A stretch of DNA of 64,000 bases from an uncultured Fodinibius sp. Lineage in GTDB: Bacteria; Bacteroidota; Rhodothermia; Balneolales; Balneolaceae. The stretch lies in the NCBI GenBank assembly GCA_913057775.1, contig CAJXOG010000003.1, positions 62,001 through 126,000 on the forward strand, read 5' to 3'. Position numbers and translations under genes: made by a program. Of this stretch, positions 18,397 through 26,796 are shown one piece after another (within the stretch, counting starts at the first letter, position 1; each line of letters opens with the position of its first letter). The notes beneath the pieces were generated by a model, which was not told the DNA's origin, made no database searches, and worked only from the letters and a program-made list of their open reading frames with translations.

Positions 18397-19131
18397 ATGC
18401 AAGCGTTATTCTTTTTTATTGTACAAGTGCAGACTGATACCGCAGCCGCTGATACATTAAGTATGGCTGCAGAACAAGAACAAATGTCGATGTTAGAACT
18501 GCTGGCTGAAGGCGGCGTACTGATGATCCCGTTGTTTATCCTGTCGATAGTAGCCATATATGTTATTGCCGAACGCTGGCGCTCGTTAAATAATGCGCAA
18601 ATTGAAATCGATGGTTTCTTGCGAACCGTTGAAAGCATGTTAAAAGATGGTGATCGTCAGCGTGCACTCACTTACTGCGATGGCATAGATAAACCTTTGG
18701 CGCGCATCCTTAAGGCGGGTATTCGAAGATTGGGACGTCCCATAAGAGATATTGAGGATGCCATTGGTAATGCCGGTAAAAAAGAGATTTATCATCTGGA
18801 AAAACGGATGAATTGGCTGGCTACGATAGCGGGTGTTGCTCCATTGGTAGGATTCACGGGAACGGTCACTGGTATGATTGAAGCTTTTATGGACATACAG
18901 TCGCTGCAGGGAAATGTAAATCCAAGTGTATTGGCCGGCGGTATTTGGGAGGCCTTAATTACAACGGCAACGGGATTGATCGTAGGTATTATTGCCTATG
19001 GATTTTATAACTTCTTGTTGGGTAAAATCAATCGCATGGTTCATGAGCTGGAAAATGCATCAGCAGACTTTATCGACTTGCTGCAGGCACCATCAAACAA
19101 GAAAGAAAAAGAGCGTGAGAAGGTAGGATAA
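18397..19131 (+). CDS. exbB: MotA/TolQ/ExbB proton channel protein
   Basis: A 244-residue inner-membrane protein with an early helix (GGVLMIPLFILSIVAIYVIAE), a cytoplasmic loop, and two further helices around GVAPLVGFTGTVTGMIEAF and ITTATGLIVGIIAYG. These are the ExbB/TolQ signatures of the channel that harvests the proton motive force. It overlaps exbD by one base (TAATG) and is followed by a TonB-type gene, so ExbB is more likely than TolQ. A start at the internal ATG near residue 24 is also possible. Confidence 0.9.
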   Translation: MQALFFFIVQVQTDTAAADTLSMAAEQEQMSMLELLAEGGVLMIPLFILSIVAIYVIAERWRSLNNAQIEIDGFLRTVESMLKDGDRQRALTYCDGIDKPLARILKAGIRRLGRPIRDIEDAIGNAGKKEIYHLEKRMNWLATIAGVAPLVGFTGTVTGMIEAFMDIQSLQGNVNPSVLAGGIWEALITTATGLIVGIIAYGFYNFLLGKINRMVHELENASADFIDLLQAPSNKKEKEREKVG

Positions 19132-19541
19132 TGGACTTTAGAAAAGATGATGACCGAATGGAGCCTTTGACGCTGTTTTCACAGTCGTCACTGACAGATA
19201 TTGTATTGTTGCTCCTGATTTTCTTCCTGTTGACCTCGTCGTTTGTTACCAACTTTGGAATTAAGGTGGATATCCCCAAAGCAGAAACCGGTGCACAGAC
19301 AGAGGCACAGTTAATTACCGTTGCTGTAACCAAGGATGGACAATTTTTTGTTGATGGAGAGCCCACCAGCAGCGGCATGCTGGCCTCGGCACTGCGTAAA
19401 GCCAGAGGAAACAAATCGCAGGCTACACTTGTTTTGAGAGCAGATAAGGATGCAATTATAGATAATGCGGTGCGCGTAATGAACATTGCCAAGGCGCTGG
19501 ACTTACGAATTGTGATGGCAACAGAACAGGCATCCCGGTAA
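19131..19541 (+). CDS. exbD: Biopolymer transport protein ExbD/TolR
   Basis: A 136-residue protein with one membrane helix near the N-terminus (SSLTDIVLLLLIFFLLTSSF), containing the essential aspartate of the proton path in the LTDIV segment, and a periplasmic domain ending in NAVRVMNIAKALDLRIVMATE. It completes the ExbB-ExbD motor and sits between exbB (1-bp overlap) and tonB (15-bp gap), consistent with one transcript. Confidence 0.92.
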   Translation: MDFRKDDDRMEPLTLFSQSSLTDIVLLLLIFFLLTSSFVTNFGIKVDIPKAETGAQTEAQLITVAVTKDGQFFVDGEPTSSGMLASALRKARGNKSQATLVLRADKDAIIDNAVRVMNIAKALDLRIVMATEQASR

Positions 19542-19556
19542 TACAGAAACACGTTT

Positions 19557-20381
19557 ATGGAGCAACCTGTATTCAATAACGAAGAAGATCGTTTTGCCCT
19601 TGCTGTAACGGGGGGAGTACACGTAGCTCTGGTTATCGTTTTTTTGCTGTATACCTTTTCTATTGAGTCGAATGTACGCCCATCTTTTATTGAGGTAGAA
19701 TTTGGGGAGTTCCAAACCGGAACGCCTGCAGAATATGCAGAGCAGCAAGCAGAGCAGGTAGCAACACGTCCTAATCCTTCTGAGACAGAACCTGATAACC
19801 CGGAACCCGAAGAGCCTGAACCGGTTGAAGAACAACAAGAGTCTACAGAGGAAACTACAAAACCGGTAGATGCACCCGACCAAACCGAAGAAATTGAGGA
19901 AGAGCCGATTGAAACACCGGAAACGGATAAAGTAGATCCACAGGAAGACACCGAAACAGACGAGCCTAAAGATGTAACTATTCCGCCAAAAACGGAGGAA
20001 GACGAAGTACAGCAAGAGGGCGCTGAAACCAGCGGCGATGAGCAGGGGAATACCGGAGAACTTAATGCCGATCAGGGGACGGGGAATGAGCAAGAGAAAT
20101 CGGCACCGTACGAACTCAACTGGGAGGGTGATATAGAACGAAATCCCATGGTGCAGCCCTTACCCGATAATACGACCGACGCCGAAGCAACTATTACTAT
20201 TCGATTTGAGGTAAAGCCGGATGGTTCTATCGGACGGATTGTGCCGCTCAAAAAAATGAATCCGGAATTAGAACGAGAAGTAATGCGAACCCTTCGCAGT
20301 TGGCGTTTTTCCCAACTTCCTTCAGGAGTACCTCAGCAGTCGCAATGGGGTACGATTACCTTCCGCTTTGTATTAGAATAA
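19557..20381 (+). CDS. tonB: TonB-family energy transducer
   Basis: A 274-residue protein with an N-terminal helix (VHVALVIVFLLYTF), a long periplasmic stretch rich in Pro, Glu, Thr and Gln (about 60-185), and a C-terminal TonB domain (ATITIRFEVKPDGSIGRIVPLKK, then a helix and the strand WGTITFRFVLE). The acidic rather than Pro-Lys spacer is unusual beside enterobacterial TonB but common in marine Bacteroidota. It should couple ExbB-ExbD to outer-membrane receptors, and perhaps to the barrel encoded upstream. Confidence 0.88.
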   Translation: MEQPVFNNEEDRFALAVTGGVHVALVIVFLLYTFSIESNVRPSFIEVEFGEFQTGTPAEYAEQQAEQVATRPNPSETEPDNPEPEEPEPVEEQQESTEETTKPVDAPDQTEEIEEEPIETPETDKVDPQEDTETDEPKDVTIPPKTEEDEVQQEGAETSGDEQGNTGELNADQGTGNEQEKSAPYELNWEGDIERNPMVQPLPDNTTDAEATITIRFEVKPDGSIGRIVPLKKMNPELEREVMRTLRSWRFSQLPSGVPQQSQWGTITFRFVLE

Positions 20382-20517
20382 GCAGTTTTTTTAGCATTAC
20401 GTTGGAGTATTGAGCTAAGATCATGCTTTTAGAAAATAGATCCCTGTAAGCATTAAAACAATTAATAGATTGAACGGGTACAGTTTGATTTTATTCAGTT
20501 CGGATTATTAGACGATT

Positions 20518-22212
20518 ATGAAATTTTTTACTTCGCAAATAAGCTACTTCCTCTCCAGCCGCAACACCAAGGTAAATATTAAGCGACTTCTGCGATTTTT
20601 GGGAGCACTTTCGGCCTTGATTGTTGCGTACAGCATAATTTTTCATTTCATCATGCTGTATGAGGGACAGCAGCATAGCTGGGTAACAGGATTTTATTGG
20701 ACGCTTACGGTTATGTCCACACTTGGATTTGGGGATATCACCTTTACCAGCGATCTGGGTAGAGCATTTTCCGTTATTGTGTTGTTATCAGGTATGGTTT
20801 CGCTTTTGATACTACTGCCGTTTACCTTTATAGAATTTTTCTATGCTCCCTGGCTCGAAGCACAATCGAAAGCAAGAGCTCCCCGTGAATTGCCTGAGGA
20901 CACTAAAAACCATGTGATCATCACACATCTCGATCCCATAACAAAATCGCTGATCGAGAAGCTGGATCAATATAATTATGAATATGTTTTATTGGTTACT
21001 GATTTACCCAAGGCTCTAGAGTTATACGATGAAGGGTACCGGGTGGTGTTTGGGGATTTGGATGATCCTGAGACCTATAAGCGCCTCCGCGTAGAAAATG
21101 CTGCCATGGTGGTTTCTATTGGCACTGATATGGTTAATTCTAATATCAGTAATACGGTTCGGGAACTGGATGAGGGAGTGACGATCGTGACCACGGCGAA
21201 CTCTGCTGATTCTGTGGACCTGCTGAAAATGGCCGGTGCAGATCATGTTATTCAGCTGGGACAAATGATGGGTAAATCCCTCTCGCGAAGAACCATAAGC
21301 CAAGACTCACGTGTGCATGTTGTAGGACGTTTTGAAGAGCTGGTGATAGCGGAAGCCACTGCAGATGGCACACCATTGGTTGGCAAAACAATAGCCGACA
21401 GTAAATTACGAGAGGAGTTGAATATCAATGTGGTTGGTATTTGGGAGCGTGGTAAATTTATCAAGCCTACGCCAAACACAGTGATCCATAAAGAAAGCGT
21501 ATTGCTTTTGGCGGGTTCGGTAGATCAGCTCCGAAGTTATGATGAGTATATGGCAATCTATGGATCCAATGATAAACCTGTCATCATTGTAGGAGCTGGA
21601 CGAGTGGGACGTGGTACGGCTGAAGCATTTGAAGAGCGGGGAATGGATTATCGGGTTATTGAAAAAAATCCTGACCGTATTCGTGAGAATGAAAAATATA
21701 TTTTAGGAGGGGGCGAAGATATTGAAATTCTGAAAAAAGCAGGAATAGATGAGGCTCCGTGTATTATTATGACGACTCACGATGACGACATGAATGTCTA
21801 TCTTACAATTTATGCCCGTCGCTTGCGGCCCGATATTCAAATTATTAGTCGGGCTACCCTGCAGCGCAATGTTTCAACATTGCACAGAGCCGGAGCTGAT
21901 TTTGTAATGTCTTACGCAACAATGGGAGCAAATGTAATATTTAATATCCTTGAGCGTAACGATGTTGTTATGATAGCAGAGGGGCTAAATGTATTTAACT
22001 TGGATACACCAAAGTCATTAGTTGGCAAAACCCTGGTAGAATCCAATATTAGAAAAGATACCGGATGCAGTGTGTTATCCATCAAGCAGAATGGACAACA
22101 GAAAATTAATCCTCATCCAGATACAAAACTAACCCCCGATAGCGGGTTAGTTTTAATTGGAAATGTAGAACAAGAGAGCCAGTTTATGAATCTTTATTTT
22201 GAAGAACGATAA
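20518..22212 (+). CDS. Potassium channel with tandem RCK (TrkA-N/TrkA-C) domains
   Basis: A 564-residue protein. Two N-terminal membrane helices flank a pore loop with filter TLGFGD (68-73) instead of the canonical TVGYGD. The cytoplasmic part has two TrkA-N Rossmann modules (one starting near NHVIITHLDPI, one at KPVIIVGAGRVGRGTAEAF) each followed by a TrkA-C module. This layout fits K+ channels gated by nucleotide or ion binding. The first Rossmann module lacks the GxGxxG glycines, while the second keeps GAGRVGRG, so only the second is likely to bind NAD(H). Confidence 0.88.
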   Translation: MKFFTSQISYFLSSRNTKVNIKRLLRFLGALSALIVAYSIIFHFIMLYEGQQHSWVTGFYWTLTVMSTLGFGDITFTSDLGRAFSVIVLLSGMVSLLILLPFTFIEFFYAPWLEAQSKARAPRELPEDTKNHVIITHLDPITKSLIEKLDQYNYEYVLLVTDLPKALELYDEGYRVVFGDLDDPETYKRLRVENAAMVVSIGTDMVNSNISNTVRELDEGVTIVTTANSADSVDLLKMAGADHVIQLGQMMGKSLSRRTISQDSRVHVVGRFEELVIAEATADGTPLVGKTIADSKLREELNINVVGIWERGKFIKPTPNTVIHKESVLLLAGSVDQLRSYDEYMAIYGSNDKPVIIVGAGRVGRGTAEAFEERGMDYRVIEKNPDRIRENEKYILGGGEDIEILKKAGIDEAPCIIMTTHDDDMNVYLTIYARRLRPDIQIISRATLQRNVSTLHRAGADFVMSYATMGANVIFNILERNDVVMIAEGLNVFNLDTPKSLVGKTLVESNIRKDTGCSVLSIKQNGQQKINPHPDTKLTPDSGLVLIGNVEQESQFMNLYFEER

Positions 22213-22312
22213 GTAATAAGCCACCTAATAGTACCCATGTATAAAAAGAGCATGGATTTTTGGCCAAAAATTCTAAGGGTCCTTCCCAAACTGATATTTA
22301 TCCTATAAAATG

Positions 22313-22346
22313 AAACCCTTTCATTTCAATAAAAGGGTTTAAATTT
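22313..22346 (+). terminator. Intrinsic terminator after the K+ channel gene
   Basis: AAACCCTTT and AAAGGGTTT form a perfect 9-bp stem around a 10-nt loop, followed by AAATTTTT. It lies between the channel gene and the convergent small HTH gene, so it may serve both strands. Confidence 0.7.
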
Positions 22347-22407
22347 TTCAATCCTTTTTTTAACAAGTAAAATACTAACCGTAATTCGTACGCAGTCCTT
22401 TTTTTGC

Positions 22408-22596
22408 TTACGAACGGGTTTCTTGTAGTTCCTCAATGGCTTTGATAAGTGGATCGACACTGCCTCTTTTAAGACGATTGTTTACAGCTTGAGGGGTGAT
22501 GTCAAGATGTTTAGCAATCATTTTTTGAGTGATATCAGCATCGATCATCATTTTCATGACCTCCTTCTCAGCCTCATTGCGTTTTCTATTCTGCAT
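22408..22596 (-). CDS. Small helix-turn-helix protein
   Basis: A 62-residue protein: a charged N-terminal helix followed by MIDADITQKMIAKHLDITPQAVNNRLKRG, which reads as a helix-turn-helix (TQKMIAKHL as helix 2, TPQAVNNRL as the recognition helix). The start is ATG at 22596. No ligand or dimerisation domain is attached. It is divergent from the CI/S24-type repressor gene over a 90-bp gap with a perfect palindrome, an arrangement like a phage cI/cro switch, though no phage genes are nearby. Confidence 0.7.
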   Translation of the reverse strand: MQNRKRNEAEKEVMKMMIDADITQKMIAKHLDITPQAVNNRLKRGSVDPLIKAIEELQETRS

Positions 22597-22644
22597 TTGT
22601 TTTCGGTTTAAAAGTTGTTTATTTATAAATTGAAAATTTGTTTA

Positions 22645-22659
22645 TTCACATAATGTGAA
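22645..22659. promoter_or_regulatory. Candidate operator palindrome TTCACA-TAA-TGTGAA
   Basis: A perfect 6+3+6 inverted repeat in the 90-bp gap between two divergent DNA-binding-protein genes, 27 bp upstream of the repressor GTG start. Position and symmetry suggest an operator for one or both products. Confidence 0.5.
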
Positions 22660-22686
22660 CTTATAAAATGTAGACATTAATACAAA

Positions 22687-23301
22687 GTGAATACAATATT
22701 AGAACGTATTAAAGAGGCGTATCATTTAGAGACTGACGCAGAAGTTGCAGATTTTTTAGATATCAATCCCAGTACCCTAAGCATGCAAAAGAACAGGGGA
22801 AGGTTAGATCTCAAGAGAATAATTGAAAGATGCAGTGACTTAAATAAAAATTGGTTGCTGGATGGTAAAGGTGAAAAAAGAGTTGTAGATGCAGCTAATG
22901 GTCAAACATTTATTCCTGTTTATACATCCCTGGATATAAAAAATATGAGGCCGGATTTTAATGCTAGTCCAAAGGCTGGGAATATCTATACCAATATTTC
23001 AAATAAAATTGATGGGTTTCCGGACTCTAACAGCTTAATAGGATATGTAAGCTCGGGTAATGGAATGGCGCCAACAGTAAAAGAAAACGACATCGCAGTT
23101 ATTAACCTCGAAGGGGAGCCCACCGATGATGCAATATTTCTTATCGCTTCATCTCAGGAAGCTTGGTTACAGCGTCTGCAAAAGGAAGAAGATAAGGTAG
23201 TTGCCCAATCCGAGAATGGAAAGGATAGTCCCATCGAAATTAGCGTAAGTGAAACCCACCACTGTATTGGGAAATTGATTTGGATATTGCGGAGGGTGTA
23301 G
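22687..23301 (+). CDS. CI-type repressor: phage-CI HTH plus S24-like domain lacking catalytic residues
   Basis: A 204-residue regulator starting at GTG 22687. Residues 1-60 match the bacteriophage CI repressor HTH (AEVADFLDINPSTLSMQ as the HTH; LNKNWLLDGKGE after it). Residues 110-204 align with the LexA/CI S24 domain, but the catalytic serine of the SGxSM motif is Gly126 (SGNGM) and the catalytic lysine of the VKRL motif is Gln162 (WLQRL). Self-cleavage should therefore be impossible, leaving the fold as a dimerisation or ligand-sensing module. Similar stand-alone CI/S24 proteins occur in Bacteroidota chromosomes. Confidence 0.8.
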   Translation: MNTILERIKEAYHLETDAEVADFLDINPSTLSMQKNRGRLDLKRIIERCSDLNKNWLLDGKGEKRVVDAANGQTFIPVYTSLDIKNMRPDFNASPKAGNIYTNISNKIDGFPDSNSLIGYVSSGNGMAPTVKENDIAVINLEGEPTDDAIFLIASSQEAWLQRLQKEEDKVVAQSENGKDSPIEISVSETHHCIGKLIWILRRV

Positions 23302-23452
23302 GAATATCTTAAGTTGATAAAAATAATGGGTCAGGGAATAGTAGTTTCAGAAAAGTTCCCAGACTTCTAAAAGGGCACATCTTTAGGCAAGAACTAAACT
23401 GAAGCTTTGGATATCTTGTGTAGTTAAAAATCTAAAAATAGCCCTGATTTCT

Positions 23453-24769
23453 ATGAAATTACCTTTTCATGCTCTTTTGTTTTTTGTTGCGACATTAGTT
23501 GTTGGTTGCAGCGACAATTCGACTAATGTTGGTGATCCGGGAGATACTATTGATATACCTGTAGCATTCGAATGCGTTGATGGATTATCAAATGATAGGT
23601 ATGAATGCAATAACATTGATTTGGTAGCTACTGTATCACCCGAGAATTTGTTGGCCGAACCGTTGGATGATGGACAGGCTTTAAATGATATCTGGGGATG
23701 GACAGATCCGGAAACGGGTACCGAATATGCATTGGTAGGGCTCGTCGGCGGCGTTGCATTTGTCGATCTTTCGACCCCATCTGAACCGCAGGTTGTTGGA
23801 AAATTGGAGGAGCCCGAATCTGTTTCGGGTACATCCGGTAAAACAAGTAGACGTGCTGAGTTAATGCATGAAGAAAAATCCTCATGGCGCGATTTCAAGG
23901 TGTATCAAAATCACTTGTATGTAGTAAGTGATGCTCAGCCCCACGGCATGCAGGTTTTTGATTTAACTCGGCTCAGAGGAGTAGAAGATCCACCTGTGAC
24001 GTTTCAAGAAGATTATCATTACGATAATTTTGAAAATGCCCATAACATTGCCATTAATGAAGGAACGGGGTATGCATATGTAGGTGGTTCAGACACTTAT
24101 GGAGGAGGATTGCATATCATTGACCTCCAGAGTCCACTCGATCCTCAGTTTGCTGGATTCCACAGCGACAGCACCGTTGGTTTCGATTCAACGGGATATG
24201 TACATGATACACAGTGTGTAGTGTATGATGGCCCTGATGCTGATTATCAGGGGGACGAAATTTGCATGAATTCCAGCGAAACCCATTTGGTGATAGCTAA
24301 CGTAACCGACAAAGAGCATACTGAGACCATTGCAAAATCATCCTATGAAAATAATGGGTATGCTCATCAAGGATGGTTAACAGAAGACCACCGTTACTTT
24401 TTACTCGATGATGAATTTGATGAGGCACAGAACGGAATTAATACACAAACGTACATCTGGGATGTGCAGGATCTTGATAATCCTGAGTTGATTGGAGTAC
24501 ATGAAGCAAATACACCGTCCATCGATCACAATCAGTATATCAAGGGCAACTACACCTACCAGGCCAATTATACGGCGGGACTTCGCATATTAAGTCTCGA
24601 TAATATCGGAGATGGAGAGCTCGAGGAAGTAGCCTACTTTGATACGTTTACTGATAATGATAATCGATCTTTTGATGGTGCCTGGAGTAACTATCCATTT
24701 TTTGAAAGTGGGATAGTTATTGTTAGTGATGTTACAAATGGTTTGTTTATACTTCGTCCCACGTTATAA
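23453..24769 (+). CDS. Choice-of-anchor B family lipoprotein (LVIVD-type propeller)
   Basis: A 438-residue exported protein. The N-terminus MKLPFHALLFFVATLVVGC is a lipoprotein signal with lipobox VVGC (Cys19). The body matches the choice-of-anchor B domain: ALNDIWGWTDPETGTEYALVGL, FVDLSTPSEPQVVG, NHLYVVSDAQPHGMQVFDL, THLVIANVTDKEH and LLDDEFDE, a repeated LVIVD-like propeller. The family's function is unknown. Here the anchor would be the N-terminal lipid, because no C-terminal sorting signal is seen. It may be co-transcribed with the next gene, 24 bp away. Confidence 0.85.
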   Translation: MKLPFHALLFFVATLVVGCSDNSTNVGDPGDTIDIPVAFECVDGLSNDRYECNNIDLVATVSPENLLAEPLDDGQALNDIWGWTDPETGTEYALVGLVGGVAFVDLSTPSEPQVVGKLEEPESVSGTSGKTSRRAELMHEEKSSWRDFKVYQNHLYVVSDAQPHGMQVFDLTRLRGVEDPPVTFQEDYHYDNFENAHNIAINEGTGYAYVGGSDTYGGGLHIIDLQSPLDPQFAGFHSDSTVGFDSTGYVHDTQCVVYDGPDADYQGDEICMNSSETHLVIANVTDKEHTETIAKSSYENNGYAHQGWLTEDHRYFLLDDEFDEAQNGINTQTYIWDVQDLDNPELIGVHEANTPSIDHNQYIKGNYTYQANYTAGLRILSLDNIGDGELEEVAYFDTFTDNDNRSFDGAWSNYPFFESGIVIVSDVTNGLFILRPTL

Positions 24770-24793
24770 CTGATTAATTAAAAGCATCATATT

Positions 24794-25402
24794 GTGAATA
24801 GTACTAACACCTTTACCCTCATTGTTATAAGTGTATTTCTCCTTGGTACTTCAGTTGGTTTTGCACAGCCTGATACACTGAGTAAAGAGAATCAGATAAA
24901 AGCTGCTGTTAGTCCTGCACCTGATGGAATGAAAGAAGGGGCCAAGGTTTTAGGCTACAATGATGATGGGGAGCTGACTACCTTGCGTAAGGGATCAAAC
25001 CAGCTAATTTGTATTGCAGATGATCCCCGACAGGATAATTTTCATGTTTCATGCTATCACAAGGCTTTAGAGCCATTTATGAAAAGAGGACGAGAACTAA
25101 AAGCCAAGGGGTTGTCACGAGAGAAAGTGGATAGTATACGCCACAAGGAAATTAAAGAGGAAAAAATTGAGTTGCCCCGAAAACCGATGGCACTGTATTC
25201 ACTGACAGGTTCAAAAGATGGATTTGATTACAAAACTGGGATGGTTAAAAACGCCTCCCCGCTTTATGTGATTTACATTCCGTATGCTACTGAAGAGTCC
25301 ACCGGATTATCCAAGAAACCGGCAAGCAAGGGAGCACCCTGGATTATGGAACCGGGCACCCCGTGGGCACATATTATGGTGATGACGGGTCGAGGTATGT
25401 AG
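24794..25402 (+). CDS. Secreted protein of unknown function
   Basis: I do not recognise this 202-residue protein. It starts at GTG and has a Sec signal peptide ending SVGFAQ (cleavage near residue 25). The mature part has two cysteines (in LICIADDP and VSCYHKAL), a Lys/Arg/Glu-rich helix in the middle and a well-ordered C-terminus (PASKGAPWIMEPGTPWAHIMVM). The closing motif looks conserved rather than random. The upstream neighbour is a choice-of-anchor B lipoprotein; downstream is a 180-bp gap and then the curli locus. Confidence 0.65.
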   Translation: MNSTNTFTLIVISVFLLGTSVGFAQPDTLSKENQIKAAVSPAPDGMKEGAKVLGYNDDGELTTLRKGSNQLICIADDPRQDNFHVSCYHKALEPFMKRGRELKAKGLSREKVDSIRHKEIKEEKIELPRKPMALYSLTGSKDGFDYKTGMVKNASPLYVIYIPYATEESTGLSKKPASKGAPWIMEPGTPWAHIMVMTGRGM

Positions 25403-25582
25403 AAGTGGTTTACTCTTAAAAAGAACGTCTCATCTTTTGCAAGGTTAAACTAATTTAGGCCTATTATAAAATAATTAGATAATCTTAAAGTGGTTGACTT
25501 TTAAAACTCATATCGTAACTATTAGGGTGTTCTAGAGAGTAGACAAAGAGTAAAAAATCAAGTTTTAGGTAAGTAGGCTAAT

Positions 25583-26332
25583 ATGGGTCAGTGGTTCACA
25601 CGGATTGCTACTTCTACGATATTTGTGCTTTCGTGCTTTTTTCTTTTCGGAGGTACAGATTATGATCCCGAACCGTTAACATATGAAGTGAAGCCGGGAG
25701 ATACCCTCTACGGAATTGCCGCAGAGTTTGGTAATTTTATGTGGTGGGTTGAAATCTATGAGGCGAATGAAGAGAAGATCGAAAATCCCAATTTGATCTT
25801 TCCCGGCCAAGAGTTACAGATTCCCTCCTTTGTTGTTCAAGCTTTTAAAGTCCCAGTAACGATGGATGAGGTTGATCGTGTGTTGTCAATGGACAAGAAA
25901 TTTGGGCATCAGGAAAAAGAGGCGAAGAATGAAAAGAAGCTTAAAAAGTTCCGAAAAGCCTTTGATAAATTAGTTGAGAAAAAAGAAAGAGAGAAGAAAG
26001 AATCTGAAGTCGATGATTATGAGGGACTGGGATTAGGCGGTTTAATACTGGATGAAACCCGCAGCAAAATGGGCAGCAATTTCTATTCTGTATTCTACAA
26101 GCACTGGGAGGATCCCAAGAACGCACAGAATTTTACGATTACCGTTTCGGAACAGCCCATGCCCTCTCGGGGAACGATGGTACAGGTTGAAATTGATAAC
26201 CAGCTTGTTTTCAAGAATCGCTTGGAGCCGCGCTATTATAAAACAGAACAGGCGGCTAAGCAGGCAGTAAAGATTTGCCAGCGCAGACTCCAGCGAATCG
26301 CAGCAACACAAAATGAAATGGCAGGCTATTAA
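25583..26332 (+). CDS. csgE: LysM-CsgE fusion, curli assembly factor
   Basis: CsgE is a periplasmic curli factor that caps the CsgG pore and helps feed curlin subunits into it. This 249-residue protein has a hydrophobic N-terminus (to about 23), a LysM domain at 32-81 (YEVKPGDTLYGIAAEFG ... NLIFPGQELQIP), a lysine-rich probable helix at about 107-145, and a CsgE domain at about 150-240 (SNFYSVFYKHWEDP, NFTITVSEQPMPSRGTMVQV, LVFKNRLEPRY). Enterobacterial CsgE is about half this length and has no LysM. LysM binds peptidoglycan glycans, so this form may be cell-wall tethered. csgF follows after 2 bp. Confidence 0.85.
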   Translation: MGQWFTRIATSTIFVLSCFFLFGGTDYDPEPLTYEVKPGDTLYGIAAEFGNFMWWVEIYEANEEKIENPNLIFPGQELQIPSFVVQAFKVPVTMDEVDRVLSMDKKFGHQEKEAKNEKKLKKFRKAFDKLVEKKEREKKESEVDDYEGLGLGGLILDETRSKMGSNFYSVFYKHWEDPKNAQNFTITVSEQPMPSRGTMVQVEIDNQLVFKNRLEPRYYKTEQAAKQAVKICQRRLQRIAATQNEMAGY

Positions 26333-26334
26333 TC

Positions 26335-26796
26335 ATGAAAAGATTAGTTACTACATTTTTCACAACAGCTATGCTGGCCGGCTTGATGCTGATGTCTCCC
26401 GGGCAGGCAGAAGCTCAGGACTTTGTTTATCAGCCGAAGAATCCTGCGTTTGGGGGATCATACGCCAACTACAGCTGGATGATGAACTCGGCAAACCAGC
26501 AGAATAAATTCCAGAGTAGCGGTGGTGGTTTCAGCAGAGATCCGCTGGCGAATTTTGAGCAGTCATTACAGCGCCAGGTATTGTCGCAGCTAACCCGACA
26601 AATTATTGGCGATCGCTTTGGTGAAGGAAATATTGATTTAAACGAGCGAAGTAACTTTGAATTTGGAGAGTTTAATATAAGCATTAATCCCGGACCGGAC
26701 GGGGTCAGTATCAATATCCAGAATATACTGTCCGGGGAATCGACGACCGTAACCATACCGTCGGGCTTTGGCGGAGGAAGTTTTGGAGGAAATTAA
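26335..26796 (+). CDS. csgF: Curli assembly protein CsgF
   Basis: CsgF docks at the extracellular side of the CsgG pore and couples secretion to nucleation of the fibre. The 153-residue product has a signal peptide (cleaved near AEAQ, residue 28), then FVYQPKNPAFGGSYANYSWMMNSANQQN, the hallmark CsgF N-terminal segment (NPxFGG ... LLNSAxxQN) that inserts into the CsgG lumen. Next come an FEQSLQRQVLSQLTRQII helix and a C-terminal beta domain ending Gly-rich (SGFGGGSFGGN). It starts 2 bp after the csgE stop. Confidence 0.92.
   Translation: MKRLVTTFFTTAMLAGLMLMSPGQAEAQDFVYQPKNPAFGGSYANYSWMMNSANQQNKFQSSGGGFSRDPLANFEQSLQRQVLSQLTRQIIGDRFGEGNIDLNERSNFEFGEFNISINPGPDGVSINIQNILSGESTTVTIPSGFGGGSFGGN

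Noticed and set aside
19070-19951. Minus-strand ORF of 293 residues opposite exbD and tonB
   Set aside because: Its product is a low-complexity Ser/Gly/Cys-rich shadow of the Glu/Pro/Thr codons of tonB, it has no family motif, and both plus-strand genes are solid.
22408-23301. Prophage boundary suggested by a CI-like repressor
   Set aside because: No integrase, structural or lysis gene and no att-like direct repeats were seen nearby; a host-adopted regulator fits better.
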